From assembly GCF_000611645.1 (NCBI RefSeq), contig NW_014013617.1, forward strand, positions 42,469 through 78,892: a DNA stretch of 36,424 nt. The letters run 5' to 3'. This DNA comes from Monoraphidium neglectum (taxonomy: Eukaryota > Chlorophyta > Chlorophyceae > Sphaeropleales > Selenastraceae). Below, in pieces: positions 1 through 9,900 of this stretch. Made by a program: the position numbers and the translations under genes. The notes below the pieces were generated by a model, which searched no databases, was not told the origin of the DNA, and saw only the letters and a program-made list of their open reading frames with translations. The stretch's first letter is position 1, and every line of letters begins with the position of its first letter.

Positions 1-318
1 GAGCGTGAGTGTGTGTGGGGTGGGGTGGGGGTCTGCATGCATGCATGCATGCGTGCATGCATGTTCGAACAGGCGCCGCGCATGCGGGAAGTGAATGGGC
101 ATGCGTGCATGCATGACCATGCACGCAGCCATGACGAGCGGCACAGGCTTCTGCACCCTAGGTTGACAAGCCAACATGTGATGCACACATTGCTGCCCGC
201 GCACAGGGCCCACACGTTGTCCAGCAGTGCTCCAATCCACCAGAACACAGCTACTGCGGCACGGGCCCTCATGCATCCCTCCCGTCCCTGCCCCTCCCTC
301 CTCATCCGCCAAATTGCG
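1..318. other. 3' flank of the bromodomain gene, no gene seen
   Basis: This stretch lies downstream of the bromodomain gene stop. It starts with a GT/G-rich run and contains a TGCA tetranucleotide tract at about 34-66. I see no supported coding region and no TGTAA poly(A)-type signal on the minus strand here. Long open frames on the plus strand in this area run antisense to the CAG-rich coding exon and are not taken as genes. Confidence 0.6.
34..66. repeat. TGCA/TGCG alternating tetranucleotide tract
   Basis: Alternating TGCA units with single TGCG interruptions, a self-complementary purine-pyrimidine alternating tract. It lies in the 3' flank of the bromodomain gene and looks like an ordinary microsatellite. 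Confidence 0.8.
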
Positions 319-796
319 CTATGCCCTCACCGGTCGCTCCAGCATGCGCGGCGCTGTGGGGCTGAGCACCAGCTCGTCATCGATCACCGACGACCCCACG
401 CGCCGCCGCTTGAGCGACATCGACCCCTCCCGCGCCAGCCGCCCGCCGCCGCCGCCGCCGCCGCCACCGCTTGCGCCGGCGCCGCCACCGAAAGTGCCAA
501 ACTGCTCGAGGCCCCGCTTGCCAGCCAGCTTGGCCATCGCGTAAGGCCCGAGGCGCACGCCGTTTGGCGCCGCGCTGACCTCAATGCCAAACGCCGCTGC
601 GAGGCGCAGCCGCATGTCTGCCAGCTGCTTCTCGACGACCTCCAGAGAGCCAAACACGGCTGCGGGCTCGGCCTCAAACGCGGCGGGGTCGAAGCCGGGT
701 GGGGCGGGCGCGGGCGGCGCGCCTGCAGCCTGCGCCGCGGAGCGGGCCGCTGGCTGCTGCTGCTGCTGCTGTTGTTGTTGCTGCTGCTGCGGTGTT

Positions 797-829
<33 letters not shown>

Positions 830-1645
830 GGCGGTGGCGGCTGCTGCGGCTGCTGCGGCTGCTGCTGCGCTTGACGCAAGTCGGACTTGTCGGTTCCGTC
901 CGCCGCTGCCTCCCCTGCGACCCCGCCACCGTCGCTGGAAGGCTGCTCCTGCTTGTCCGTGCCTTCCCGCTGCTGCACCTGTCCGAGCTTGTTGTCGGCT
1001 GTCTGCGGCCGTGCGGCCGGCTGCAAAGCAAGCGACTCTGCTATGCTGGGCGGTGAGGCGTGCATGGCAAAGAACGGGCTGGCAAGGAGCGCAGGTGTTG
1101 TCAGCGCCGCCACGTGCTGTGGAAGCAGCATGCCACCGCGCTGTGCCAGGGCCATGGGGGCCTGGACGTCTGCGCCCGAGCTGCCATTAGCCCCAGTGCC
1201 GCCCCCACTGCCTGCACCCCCGGCCCCAGCACCACCGCTGCTGCTGCCCATGCCCGCGCCCGTGCACCCAGTGCCGCCAGCGGCGGCTGCAGCGGCAGCA
1301 GCCGCAGCAGCAACAGCGGCAGCACCACTGCGGCTGGCTTGGCAGGGTGCGGCCTTGAGCTGCGTTATGAGGTTTCCCAACTCCAGCAGCCGCAGCTCGA
1401 GCCATCTGGCGCGCCACTCAACCGGCCGCCTCACTGCCTTCCACTCGGCCGTGCGGCCGCTTGCCGGCAGCTTTCGCTGCCGAGTGCTGGGGCCTGCTTC
1501 CCCACCGTCCCGAGTTGCGCCCTGCTGCTGGTTCCCATTCCCCTCCTGCTGCTGCTGCTGCTGCTGCTGTTGTGCTGAACCTTGCGGCTGCCCAGGTTCC
1601 TGCGGCTGCTGCTGTTGCGGCTGCTGCTGTTGCGGCTGCTGCTGT

Positions 1646-1695
<50 letters not shown>

Positions 1696-2833
1696 CAATT
1701 GCTGCCGCTGTTGCTGCTGCTGCTGCTGCTGCTGACCCGCTTCCTGGACCGACTGCTGTTGCGCACGCGCGTCTGTCGACCGCGCAACAGATGGGGCCAC
1801 CGCCGCAGCCGCTGCTGCCGCCGCCGGTCCCGTGGCAAGCGCATATGGCAGATGCAGCGCCGAAAGGCGCGCTTGCTGCATTACACTGTCCATGCTTGGG
1901 TCTGGGGCTTCTCTGAACAGCAGGCCCCAGTCGTTGCTGCCGGGGAGCCGCTCCTCAGGCTCCCACAGCCGCGCCGCCGCAGCAGCATCCTCGTCCGGCG
2001 GCGCCGGCATGGCCGCGACGTCCTCCTCTGCACCGCCATTGCCGCCGCCCGCCGCGCGCCCGTCCACGACGCCGGCCTCGCCGTCCTCGCTGCGCGCCGC
2101 GCCGCCGTCGAGCGACGTCGTGGCACCGATCAGGACGCCGCTGCTGCGCGCCGGGTCGCCGGCGTCCTTCAGGATCTGCGCCTCCTCCTCTGCCGCCGCG
2201 GTGCGCGGGCCCTGGGGGTGCAGCTCGTACAGGGCACGCCGCCCCGCCAGCTCCTCTGCCTGCAAAAGCTTGCGGCCCGCGCGCTGCAGCTGGCCAGCAA
2301 GCTTCCACACCTGGCTGTTTGGCGAGTTGAACGTCTTGGCGTTGGTGCAGATGAGCTCAAAGTCGGAGGTGAAGGACCGCCACGTACGGTACTCGCGGGC
2401 GCGCAGCTTGTTCTCCATGACGCGGAACGACATGGGGTGCTTGATCTTCTCCGCATAGCCGACGACGCCCACGACAGGCTCCCAAAACACGCGCGGGGGG
2501 TCCAGGCCGCGCAGCCTGCGGCAAGCGCAAGGCATGTGACAGCAGCGATGCAGCGCTTCTGACGCAGTCGCTGGCTGCGGCCAGCGCGGGATTCGGCTGC
2601 GGGGAACGCACACATTCCGGCCTGTCAGGCACGCTGGGTGTTGTGCGGCACAGCGGGCCGGCGCAGCGGCACAGCACGCCCCAGGGCTCGCCCTGTTGGC
2701 GCGAGCCGCACCTGTTTATGATCCCCAACACGACGTCCAGGCCATGCCGCGCGGCCTCAGAGAGCTGGCCCGCGGGCTCTCCCTCCACCATGTTCGCTGG
2801 TCGTGGTGGCGTGGCCAAATCGCTTGCTGGCAT
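319..2833 (-). CDS. Bromodomain protein with poly-Q and Ala/Gly tracts
   Basis: Predicted nuclear acetyl-lysine reader. Two exons: 2833-2712 and 2515-319. The 196-nt intron has GTGCGG donor and CCGCAG acceptor, and joining keeps frame to give 772 residues. The bromodomain sits at about residues 28-125. Helix Z runs into PPRVFWEPV (shelf), the ZA loop has YAEKIKHPMSF (residues 61-71), and CTNAKTFN carries the acetyl-lysine-binding Asn at about residue 104, with Phe where Tyr is usual just before it. The intron falls inside helix Z, so the domain is only complete after splicing. The rest is low complexity: several long poly-Q blocks, poly-Ala and Gly/Ser stretches, and a basic KRRR patch near the C-terminus. 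The KHPMSF/NAKTFN pattern recalls BRD7/BRD9-type bromodomains, but the poly-Q tail is no help in assigning a subfamily. An internal ATG at 2791 is an alternative start. Confidence 0.88.
757..850 (-). repeat. CAG-type poly-glutamine coding tracts
   Basis: CTG/TTG runs on the plus strand read as CAG/CAA glutamine codons in the bromodomain gene. Interruptions by TTG (CAA) and a few other codons split the tract. It is in frame and coding, not a foreign insert. Confidence 0.85.
1544..1735 (-). repeat. Long interrupted CAG-repeat tracts in the bromodomain gene
   Basis: Two blocks of glutamine codons with Pro-containing QQQP-type units at about 1608-1645 sit in the same frame as the bromodomain. 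Such tracts are prone to length change and to assembly collapse. Confidence 0.85.
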
Positions 2834-3079
2834 TTTTCCGCTGCATTGCTAGCTTGAGGTCCGCATGGCGGACCTGCACACCTGACCTCGCCAAGTGTGT
2901 GCGGCCAAAGGGGCCGCTGGAGAGCTATCCGCCACAAGCTGTGCCTTCCCCAGGTGCTTGGAACTTGCCCGAGCGGCAGAGCCACCGTGGCTTGCGAGGC
3001 CGGTCGTCCGCCAACACTTGAAAACGGTTTGAAAGCGCTTGAAACGTCTCCCGTGTTTGCACAAAATTCACAAAAGCTT

Positions 3080-3084
3080 TTACA
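3080..3084 (-). terminator. TGTAA poly(A)-type signal
   Basis: TGTAA on the minus strand about 80 nt past the stop of the coiled-coil J protein gene (stop at 3166). TGTAA is the usual polyadenylation signal in green algae. The position suits this gene; transcript ends were not observed. Confidence 0.5.
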
Positions 3085-3165
3085 TTGATGAACGCTGACC
3101 CCCGTTTGTTGCAGCCGTGATCACCAGGGGCGCCAACGAAGGATCTGGCTAGCAAAGCTTAGCCC

Positions 3166-5617
3166 CTAATCCCGGTCCTGACAGCTGCGTTGGTGGCTTG
3201 ATTGTCGCTGGGGCTGGGGGCGGTTCCAGCCCTGCCCTGCCGCAGCGCCCTTGCCGCCGCCCGCCGCATCGACGTCCGCCCCAGTTTGCTGCTGCTTCTG
3301 CTGCTGCTCCTCCTCCTCCACCTGCTCCAGCACCTGGTTGATGATTTTAGTGACCTCGGTCGTGAACTCCCGCAGCGGTGCTGGGTTCTTGTCTGGATGC
3401 CACCTGATGGACCAGTTTGCGGAGGGCGGGTGGGCAAGCTGCTCGGGCAACACCGGGCAACACCGATGACAAGCTGCGTTGCGGCAATACAATAGGGGAC
3501 AAGCTGCGTTGCGGCAATACAGAAGGGTTATGGCAGCAACGGCTGGGGAATCAGCAGTGGTAATATTGAGATGCGCCCCTGTGGCGTGCAGCGCACGCGC
3601 ATGCTGGCAGCGAGTGCAGAGTGGGACAGTTCGCACCGCAGCTGCAGAGCCCTGATGCGCCGCCTGCGCTCGTCAGGTTCGCAGCCTGCTGCCTCCCTCA
3701 TCTCGGCTGTGATGGCGGCCTGCACAGATGCCACGCTGAAAGCACCTGTAGTGAAATGGAAACCATCACATGAGGGGCAACAATTGGATTCTAGAGGGGC
3801 TGATGTGCTGGTCAATCAAGCTCCAGCTTGGTCGCCACCAGACTGCCTAGAGCTGTGCGCTACCACCAAGTGCACAAGCCTGGCAACCGCTCCGGCGGTT
3901 TGTCGTTGCCTTGCATCTCTCAACTTGCTGTGCGTGGCAACCGCGGGACCCCGGCTTACCCGAGCTTTTTGACTGATCTTGGGCCGCTGCAGCAGCTCGT
4001 GCGCTCGCCGCCGCGCTCTCGCTGCGGACCTCCAGTTCCAGCAGTCGCCTGCGCAGCTGCCGGACGTAGAGCGCGCTATCCGCCAGCGTGGCCTGCAGGG
4101 TTGTGTCAGGAACATGTCAGGAACATAGCCGCACCTAGTTGGGAACCAGTGAGGCTGGGGCAATTCCTCACCAGCACGTGCCTCAGCTGGTGCAGCACCA
4201 GCTTCGTTTGCCAGTGGTGCTTGGCCGGCCCCACAATTTATTCATGCTGCAGATTATGATTCCTCCCACCCTTGTTTGTCTGCACCCCCATCAGAGCACC
4301 TGCATCGCATCAATATCTGCATAGGCACCCTGCAGCTCGCCCAATGCCTCGTCCCTGCCATTTGTGAGGTGCGTGCGCATATGCGTGTATGTGTAAGCAA
4401 GGGGCCATGTGTGCAGGCACACGCTCCGTTAGGCACCTTCACACATGGGTACGTGTGCACCTGCATTCAGCTCACGTGGTCGTGCGTAAAAAGCACCCTG
4501 GACTTGCGGACATCAGGTGTTGCATGGTCATGATTCGCGCGGGATGATTGCGAGGCCACATTCCTTACCGCTGCAAAAGCACGTCCCGCTGCGTTCGCTC
4601 AGCCCGCTCGCGCCGCCGCCGCTCCTCCCCTAGCGTGTTCGCCATGCGCTCCTGCGCGAAAGCTGCCTGCAGCTTCTCGGCCTCCAGCAACGCGCTCAAC
4701 CGCGCAACCTAAAAGTTGGGAATGGCAGCGCAGTGTCGCTTCAAAGCCTTGGCCGCATTTGTAGGCTGTGCATAGCTGTACAGCCACAAGTGTATAGCTG
4801 GGCAGCTTTCACGCAAATGCGGAGCTCATCCAAGCCCACAACCATGCGTGCGCACTTGCACCGTCATACTCACAGTCAACATGTGCGAGCGCGCACGATC
4901 ACACACACACGCGCACACACACACACACACAGAGCAGTATGATACAACGCCAGGCTGTTGAACAAACCTCATGCTGCAGCAGCTGCTCCCTGTCGCGGCT
5001 GGCTGCCTGCTGTTCCTGCAGCTCAAAGATTGCCTCCTGAGCCACCTCCATCCTGCAGGGGCATGGTGCGCACGTCCAGAGGACCCAACACCAATGCAAT
5101 TGATCACTACGGCACCTTGTCAACCGGCACACACAAATTACATGGTTAGTATAAAGTACCTTTGCACCGCACAGTCGGGAACAGATCGGGCGAGGTGCGG
5201 GCTCACAATTCTTCTTGTTCAGTGCGCTGCGCCTCAGCCAGCGACAGCCGCTCAGCCAGCAGCTGCGAGCGCCGCTCCACATTTGAAAGGGCGGAAGCAA
5301 GCAGGTCGAAGCGCTCCTCCATGAGGTCGCCTGGCGGCTGCAGGCATGACCCTGCGCCTGCTGCACGCAAGGGTGGGATGTGATGCACAGTGCGTGGCTT
5401 TGGTTGCGCACAAAATCCGTTGGCAGGTGTGTGCATGTGCACATGCACACATCAGGCGCCCTCACACAGCTGCCGTGCTGCCGTAAGAGCTTCAGCATGT
5501 CTGGCCACATGCAAGAGCATGCTGGTCTACGGCTGCTTGTGCGTTGCGTTTGAAGGCGACTTGCTGCGCACCCTGACCCAGCGGCGGCGAAAGCGGTGGC
5601 GCTGCGCAGGCTGTCAT
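3166..5617 (-). CDS. Coiled-coil protein with C-terminal half J-domain (HPD motif)
   Basis: Eight exons keep one frame: 5617-5572, 5351-5207, 5052-4968, 4708-4569, 4354-4300, 4092-3960, 3745-3637, 3403-3166, giving 316 residues. Residues from about 25 to 205 are charged heptad-rich coiled coil (blocks such as MEERFDLL, LQEQQAASRDREQLL, GEERRRRERAERTQRD, YVRQLRRRLLELE). A C-terminal segment follows with RIRALQLRWHPDKNP and then FTTEVTKIINQVLEQ, which looks like helices II and III of a J-domain around an intact HPD. Helix I of a full J-domain is not evident. The intron between the last two exons splits the Arg codon just before WHPDKNP, so the motif exists only in the spliced product. The tail is Q/E-rich. 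J-domains stimulate Hsp70, and a C-terminal half-J also occurs in NFKBIL1-type proteins; a role here is inference. The first exon (MTACAAPP start) is the least certain. The gene is head-to-head with CCDC40. Confidence 0.78.
3468..3527. repeat. 30-bp tandem duplication in an intron
   Basis: Two adjacent 30-bp copies (3468-3497 and 3498-3527) sharing GACAAGCTGCGTTGCGGCAA and differing at the end. They lie in the intron between the last two exons of the coiled-coil J protein gene. Confidence 0.9.
4900..4932. repeat. CA dinucleotide microsatellite
   Basis: An AC/GC alternating run inside an intron of the coiled-coil J protein gene (between exons 5052-4968 and 4708-4569). An ordinary microsatellite. 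Confidence 0.9.
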
Positions 5618-6963
5618 CCCTGAAGCTGGAGTCAATCAATTTAACACTCTAGCAGGATTATGGAAGGACCTGAACGCTTATCGCTGCGGCTCGTTTGTGG
5701 AAGCGATGATTTTGAGTTTGAGAAACAGAGAAGCTCTATATGCGCGCTGTGAGGAGTCGATGTATACTTTGACAGTGAAGAATGTAAGGAACTTGACAGT
5801 GCAGTCGCTAAACTTTTTTCCGCCTAATCTCAGATCTGTCATAGACCAGAGGACAATGATGTACGCCACGTGGGCCTTCTTATGGTCCCTTGCCATCTAT
5901 TTAGTATTTTTATTTATATCCATCACTGCCACAGCGTGCTGCACCGCAACGCCTTTGCATCGCTCGGCCCCCAGTCAACAACAAGTGTTGCAACGGTCAA
6001 CAGAGGCCCTGTATCTATGACAATACATGCGCATGCAAGCCGTTCAAGCAACATACGGGAGGTTGCCACTGCTAGTGGCTTCAATGGTGCATGAGCAATC
6101 AGGGGCAGAGGAGCAGGCAGTGAGCAATGCAAAGAAATCCAGGCTGCAGTCGTATGACGACGACGCAAGCGCGCCTGTGTTGGTTGACACCTACTTGAAA
6201 TTGCAGGCGTTGCAGGCTGCACTTGTCGTGGCGTGTGCTTCAGCTTTGAGCTTTTGCGTAGGTGCGGAGGACATCCAACTACTTTGCTGAGCAGCCCGGC
6301 CCGTTCCAGGGGCAGCGCTGCAAGCATTGTATGATGAACAAGTGCAGCTCACTTTCCAATACAGCCTGATGAGGTGTGTGGCCTCCTTCACACTGGCAAT
6401 TTTGCATGTGGGTTGGCGCCCAATGCTGGGAGGTGGTTATTTCACCACGCTGAAGGCACGCCTGGGTAAATGATGCGTGCACTCGCCCAGCCCAAACGTC
6501 CAACTACTAAGGGAAGGCGGCCCCTCTTTGACTATAATGTTTTCGCCATACAGTAGTCAAGGGCTGCAGAACAATTCTCATAGCATGATCAAGTTCATGT
6601 TGATGGACGCCGCAACCCCCGTTTACCTTACTACCTGCCAGGGGCGAAGCAAATGCCTGGTCGGCTGCAGCTAGGATCGCTGTCAGCATCGCTGCAGGCA
6701 TGAAGTGCTGTGCAGCTCCACCATACCCATACATGGCTCACTTCACATCACTGGGCCTTTCGGAGCTTTGACAGGCATGCTCTTCGCTTCTACGCTAGAT
6801 CACCACTTGCAATGTGGTGTGTGTTTATGAATCATTGATCGTTTTTGAGTCCTATACAGGATACCCGTGCTCAGAATCGTTTGGCCCGCGTGGTCTTCAT
6901 CCCTTCGTGGGCACCGCTTGACCAGACGTGCACTGCACCCAAACGAGCAAAGTCATATAGATC
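5618..6963. promoter_or_regulatory. Divergent intergenic region between the J protein gene and CCDC40
   Basis: About 1.35 kb between two divergent start codons, and clearly AT-richer than the flanking genes, especially at 5640-6020 (runs such as TTTAGTATTTTTATTTATA near 5900). It probably holds both promoters and 5' UTRs. An open frame at 5697-6020 has one hydrophobic stretch but no family resemblance or splice support, so it is not called. No tRNA or other RNA gene was recognised. Confidence 0.5.
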
Positions 6964-9900
6964 ATGGATCCTAATGGTCCTTCAGAGACTGCGGAGGACA
7001 CCACGGTAGCGGGCACCAGCGCCGCTGCGGATGCGCGACAGCTGCAGCAGATTGAGCCGCAGCCCGATCGCGATGCCGCTGCACTGGCAGCACTCTCGAC
7101 GACGATGGGTCCCGACCACCCATTGCTGCAGCGTGCCCAGCGCGCGCTCAAGCAGCAGCTGGAAACAAAGCGCACGCAGCTGGATGGGGAGCTCAAGGAG
7201 AAGCGCAACGCGCTCAAGGTGGGGTCCGACAGCAGCATCAGGCGCATCCCCCCCCCAAAGGGCTCGTGCTTGCAGCATCTCTCAGCTGGGAAGCGCATGC
7301 CTTTGCTATCCCACGCCTTCTTGAAACCTTGCACTGTCAACGCTGCACGTTCCTGATCCCGTGGTGACCGCCGTGCCGGCACCGAGCGCAGCGGACGCAG
7401 CAGCAGCGCGAGGCGGTCGGCGTGGAGCTGTACGGCTACCAGCAGACGCTTGCCCGGCTGCAGCTGGCGCTGGAAAAGGCGCAGGACAGCTACACGGAGA
7501 TCAACACCACACGGTGCGCTGCTGACAGCTATGTGTCATATATATGCATCGTGGGTCGCCGGGCGGGCCGCATGGTTTCTTGGGTAGGTGGGGGGGAAGG
7601 TCGCTGCGGCAAAGTCCAGCACCGGTTCACATTGTTGGCTCGTCAGGGGACATGCCAGGCTCATACAACGTTGAAACGTAGCGAATTTCTGAGCAGCGCG
7701 GACGCAGGTCAAGGCAGGCGGTTACTCAGCGCCGCGCACGCAACGCAGGCAGGAGGTGGAGGCTGAGCTGGCGGCGAAACGGGAGGAGCTGCAGGGGGGT
7801 GAGGCGGCCGCCAAGCAGGAGCGCGAGCAGGCGGAGCGCCACCAGCGAGAGCTGGACCGCCTGGGCGCAACCCTCAAGCAGGTGGAGGCCTACAACGAGC
7901 AGGTGAGGCGCGGTTGCTGATAGGTGGGGGATGCGGGGCGGCCTTGGGTGGGAGGGTGCAGGGGCGAGCGGACGGGGTAACTGGTGATGAGCCATCATGT
8001 GAGGGTGCGCCGTGTTCAGCCGAAGGCCCTTCTTGCCCGCTCAGCTGTCGTTGGAGAGAGAAAAGGGACCAGTTGAACCAAGTGCGCCGATGGCAAAGCT
8101 TGCATGCACGTGCCCATGCGCGACGTGCATGGCCTGCAATGTGCCCCGTGATGCACTCAGCACGGCTTGCACCCATGCGCACACGCACCCACCATACCCC
8201 GCCCCCAGGTCAAGGGTGACATCGCCGTCACAAAGCGCGCGGCGTACGCGGCAGAGGAGGCGGTGCAGCGGCTGGAGAAGGAGAAGCAGCGGCAGGATTT
8301 CCTGATCGAGGGCCTGCAGGTGGGCCAAGGGGTTGAGGACGCCGACACATGGAGGGGAAACAGGAAACAAGTAAACGTGCAGGGCGCGCCCGCTGCACAT
8401 GAGAGGGGCACAGGATGCGGGATTGCACGGGTGGACGGCGGGAGCGTCGGCAGCAGTGGACGGCGCACGCGACGTGGGTAGAGCGTTCACACACAAGAAA
8501 TAGTGAGCAGCTCGCAGCGTGTCATGAAGCAGGAGGCCTGCGCTCAACATGCCGCCCCGCGGCCTGCCTTGAAACCCCGCGTCCAAGCGCAGGGCACGCT
8601 GCGGTCGCTGCACCAGCAGCTGACGCTGCACGACACACAGCTGGAGGCGCAAAAGCGCGAGACGCGAGCTGCGCGCGAGACGCTTGCAGAGGTGCGGCGC
8701 CGGGCGGGCCAGGCGGGCCGGGCGGGCGGGCGGGGGGACCACCGAGCAGGCAAGGGAGCTGGTCGCCCGTCGCAGCACCAGGGCAGCCCCGCGGACATGC
8801 TTTTGCGCTGTACTGCAGCATGGGTCTGACTGCAACCCCAAATCGCACCAATCTCGTCAACAGGCCGAGTCGGATATGGAGGGGGTCCACTTTGAGAAGA
8901 AGCAGCTGCTTGCGCAGTGGAAGAGCAGCCTCACAGCCATCCAGAGGTGCGCCTTGAGCACATGTGGGCTGCGCCGCCCCTTCCGCCAACTCTTGCCCCC
9001 CTTTCCCTATGCTGGAAAATCCAGACAGCACCACCATATGCAGCAGCAGTCCACCGCGTGTGCCCTCGGCACTCCTTTGCTGCAGTGTACACGCATCCTT
9101 GGATTAGGATTAGGATTTCTACAAGATCCCGCGGTCGCCCGCTCCTGGAGCCATCCAGGCTCATGGGATATGACTTGGCACTCAAGCGCTGTCGCAAGCG
9201 CTTCCCCGGCCCCTGCCGCATGCAGGCGCGACGAGGCGCTCGCGGCGATCCAGGAGGCGATGCGCCAGCAGCAAGAGCAGGAGCTCGCCATAGCCACTGA
9301 GATGGCTGGGTTCAAAAAGGACATCGCGAAGCAGCAGGTGGGCCGGGGGCACCGCTTGGTACGAGCATCAACTCAGCATGTCGGAAGGCCGTCGCACGTG
9401 GTTGGAGGAGCGCGAGATGGCGGGCGACAGGACGGCACCTCGTGATCAAATGTCCCATATGTGCGTGCGGCGGCGCTCTCTTGAAAGCTGCCAATCTTGT
9501 GAATTTCAAAACTGCGGCGGCCGCAGATTGCAAACGAGCAGCTGAGCTCGGTGGCACGGAAGGTGGAGGGTGAGGCTGACATGGTGTCGCGGCAGGTGAG
9601 CGGCCGCGACCAATGGTGTGTTCTGCAAACCCTAGGGTGGCGGGGGTGGCGAGAGACAGCTGCAGGGTGGTGAGAAGCCCGACAGAGTGAAATCGCACAC
9701 CTGCATATCAGCCACTGTATTCCGTGCTGCCGGAGCAGCAGGGCTGGCCCTGTCAAAGCCAGTTGGCTGACTTGTCGGGCTGCCAAATGTTGCTCAGGAC
9801 GCCGGTGACGTTTCAACCCTGGACCCGCAATTCTTCAGGTCTCTGGCTTTGTTGAGCGCCAAGAGCGGCTGAGCGAAGAAATAGACAAGCTGGCCAGGAG

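Noticed and set aside
13..1056. Plus-strand open frame of 347 residues opposite the bromodomain gene
   Set aside because: It is antisense to poly-Q/Ala/Gly coding DNA, gives poly-Leu and shows no family motif. CAG tracts keep all frames open.
1582..2562. Plus-strand open frame of 326 residues with long poly-Leu
   Set aside because: Antisense shadow of CAG glutamine codons and of the bromodomain exon itself.
4899..5639. Minus-strand open frame of 246 residues
   Set aside because: It begins at a non-ATG codon and runs through introns and a CA repeat. The spliced model explains the conserved parts better.
5697..6020. Possible small membrane protein in the divergent region
   Set aside because: One hydrophobic stretch only, AT-rich, no family resemblance and no coherent splice sites.
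9100..9120. GGATTA repeats resembling a telomere motif
   Set aside because: Only two to three units, not the TTTAGGG-type repeat of green algae, and inside a CCDC40 intron.
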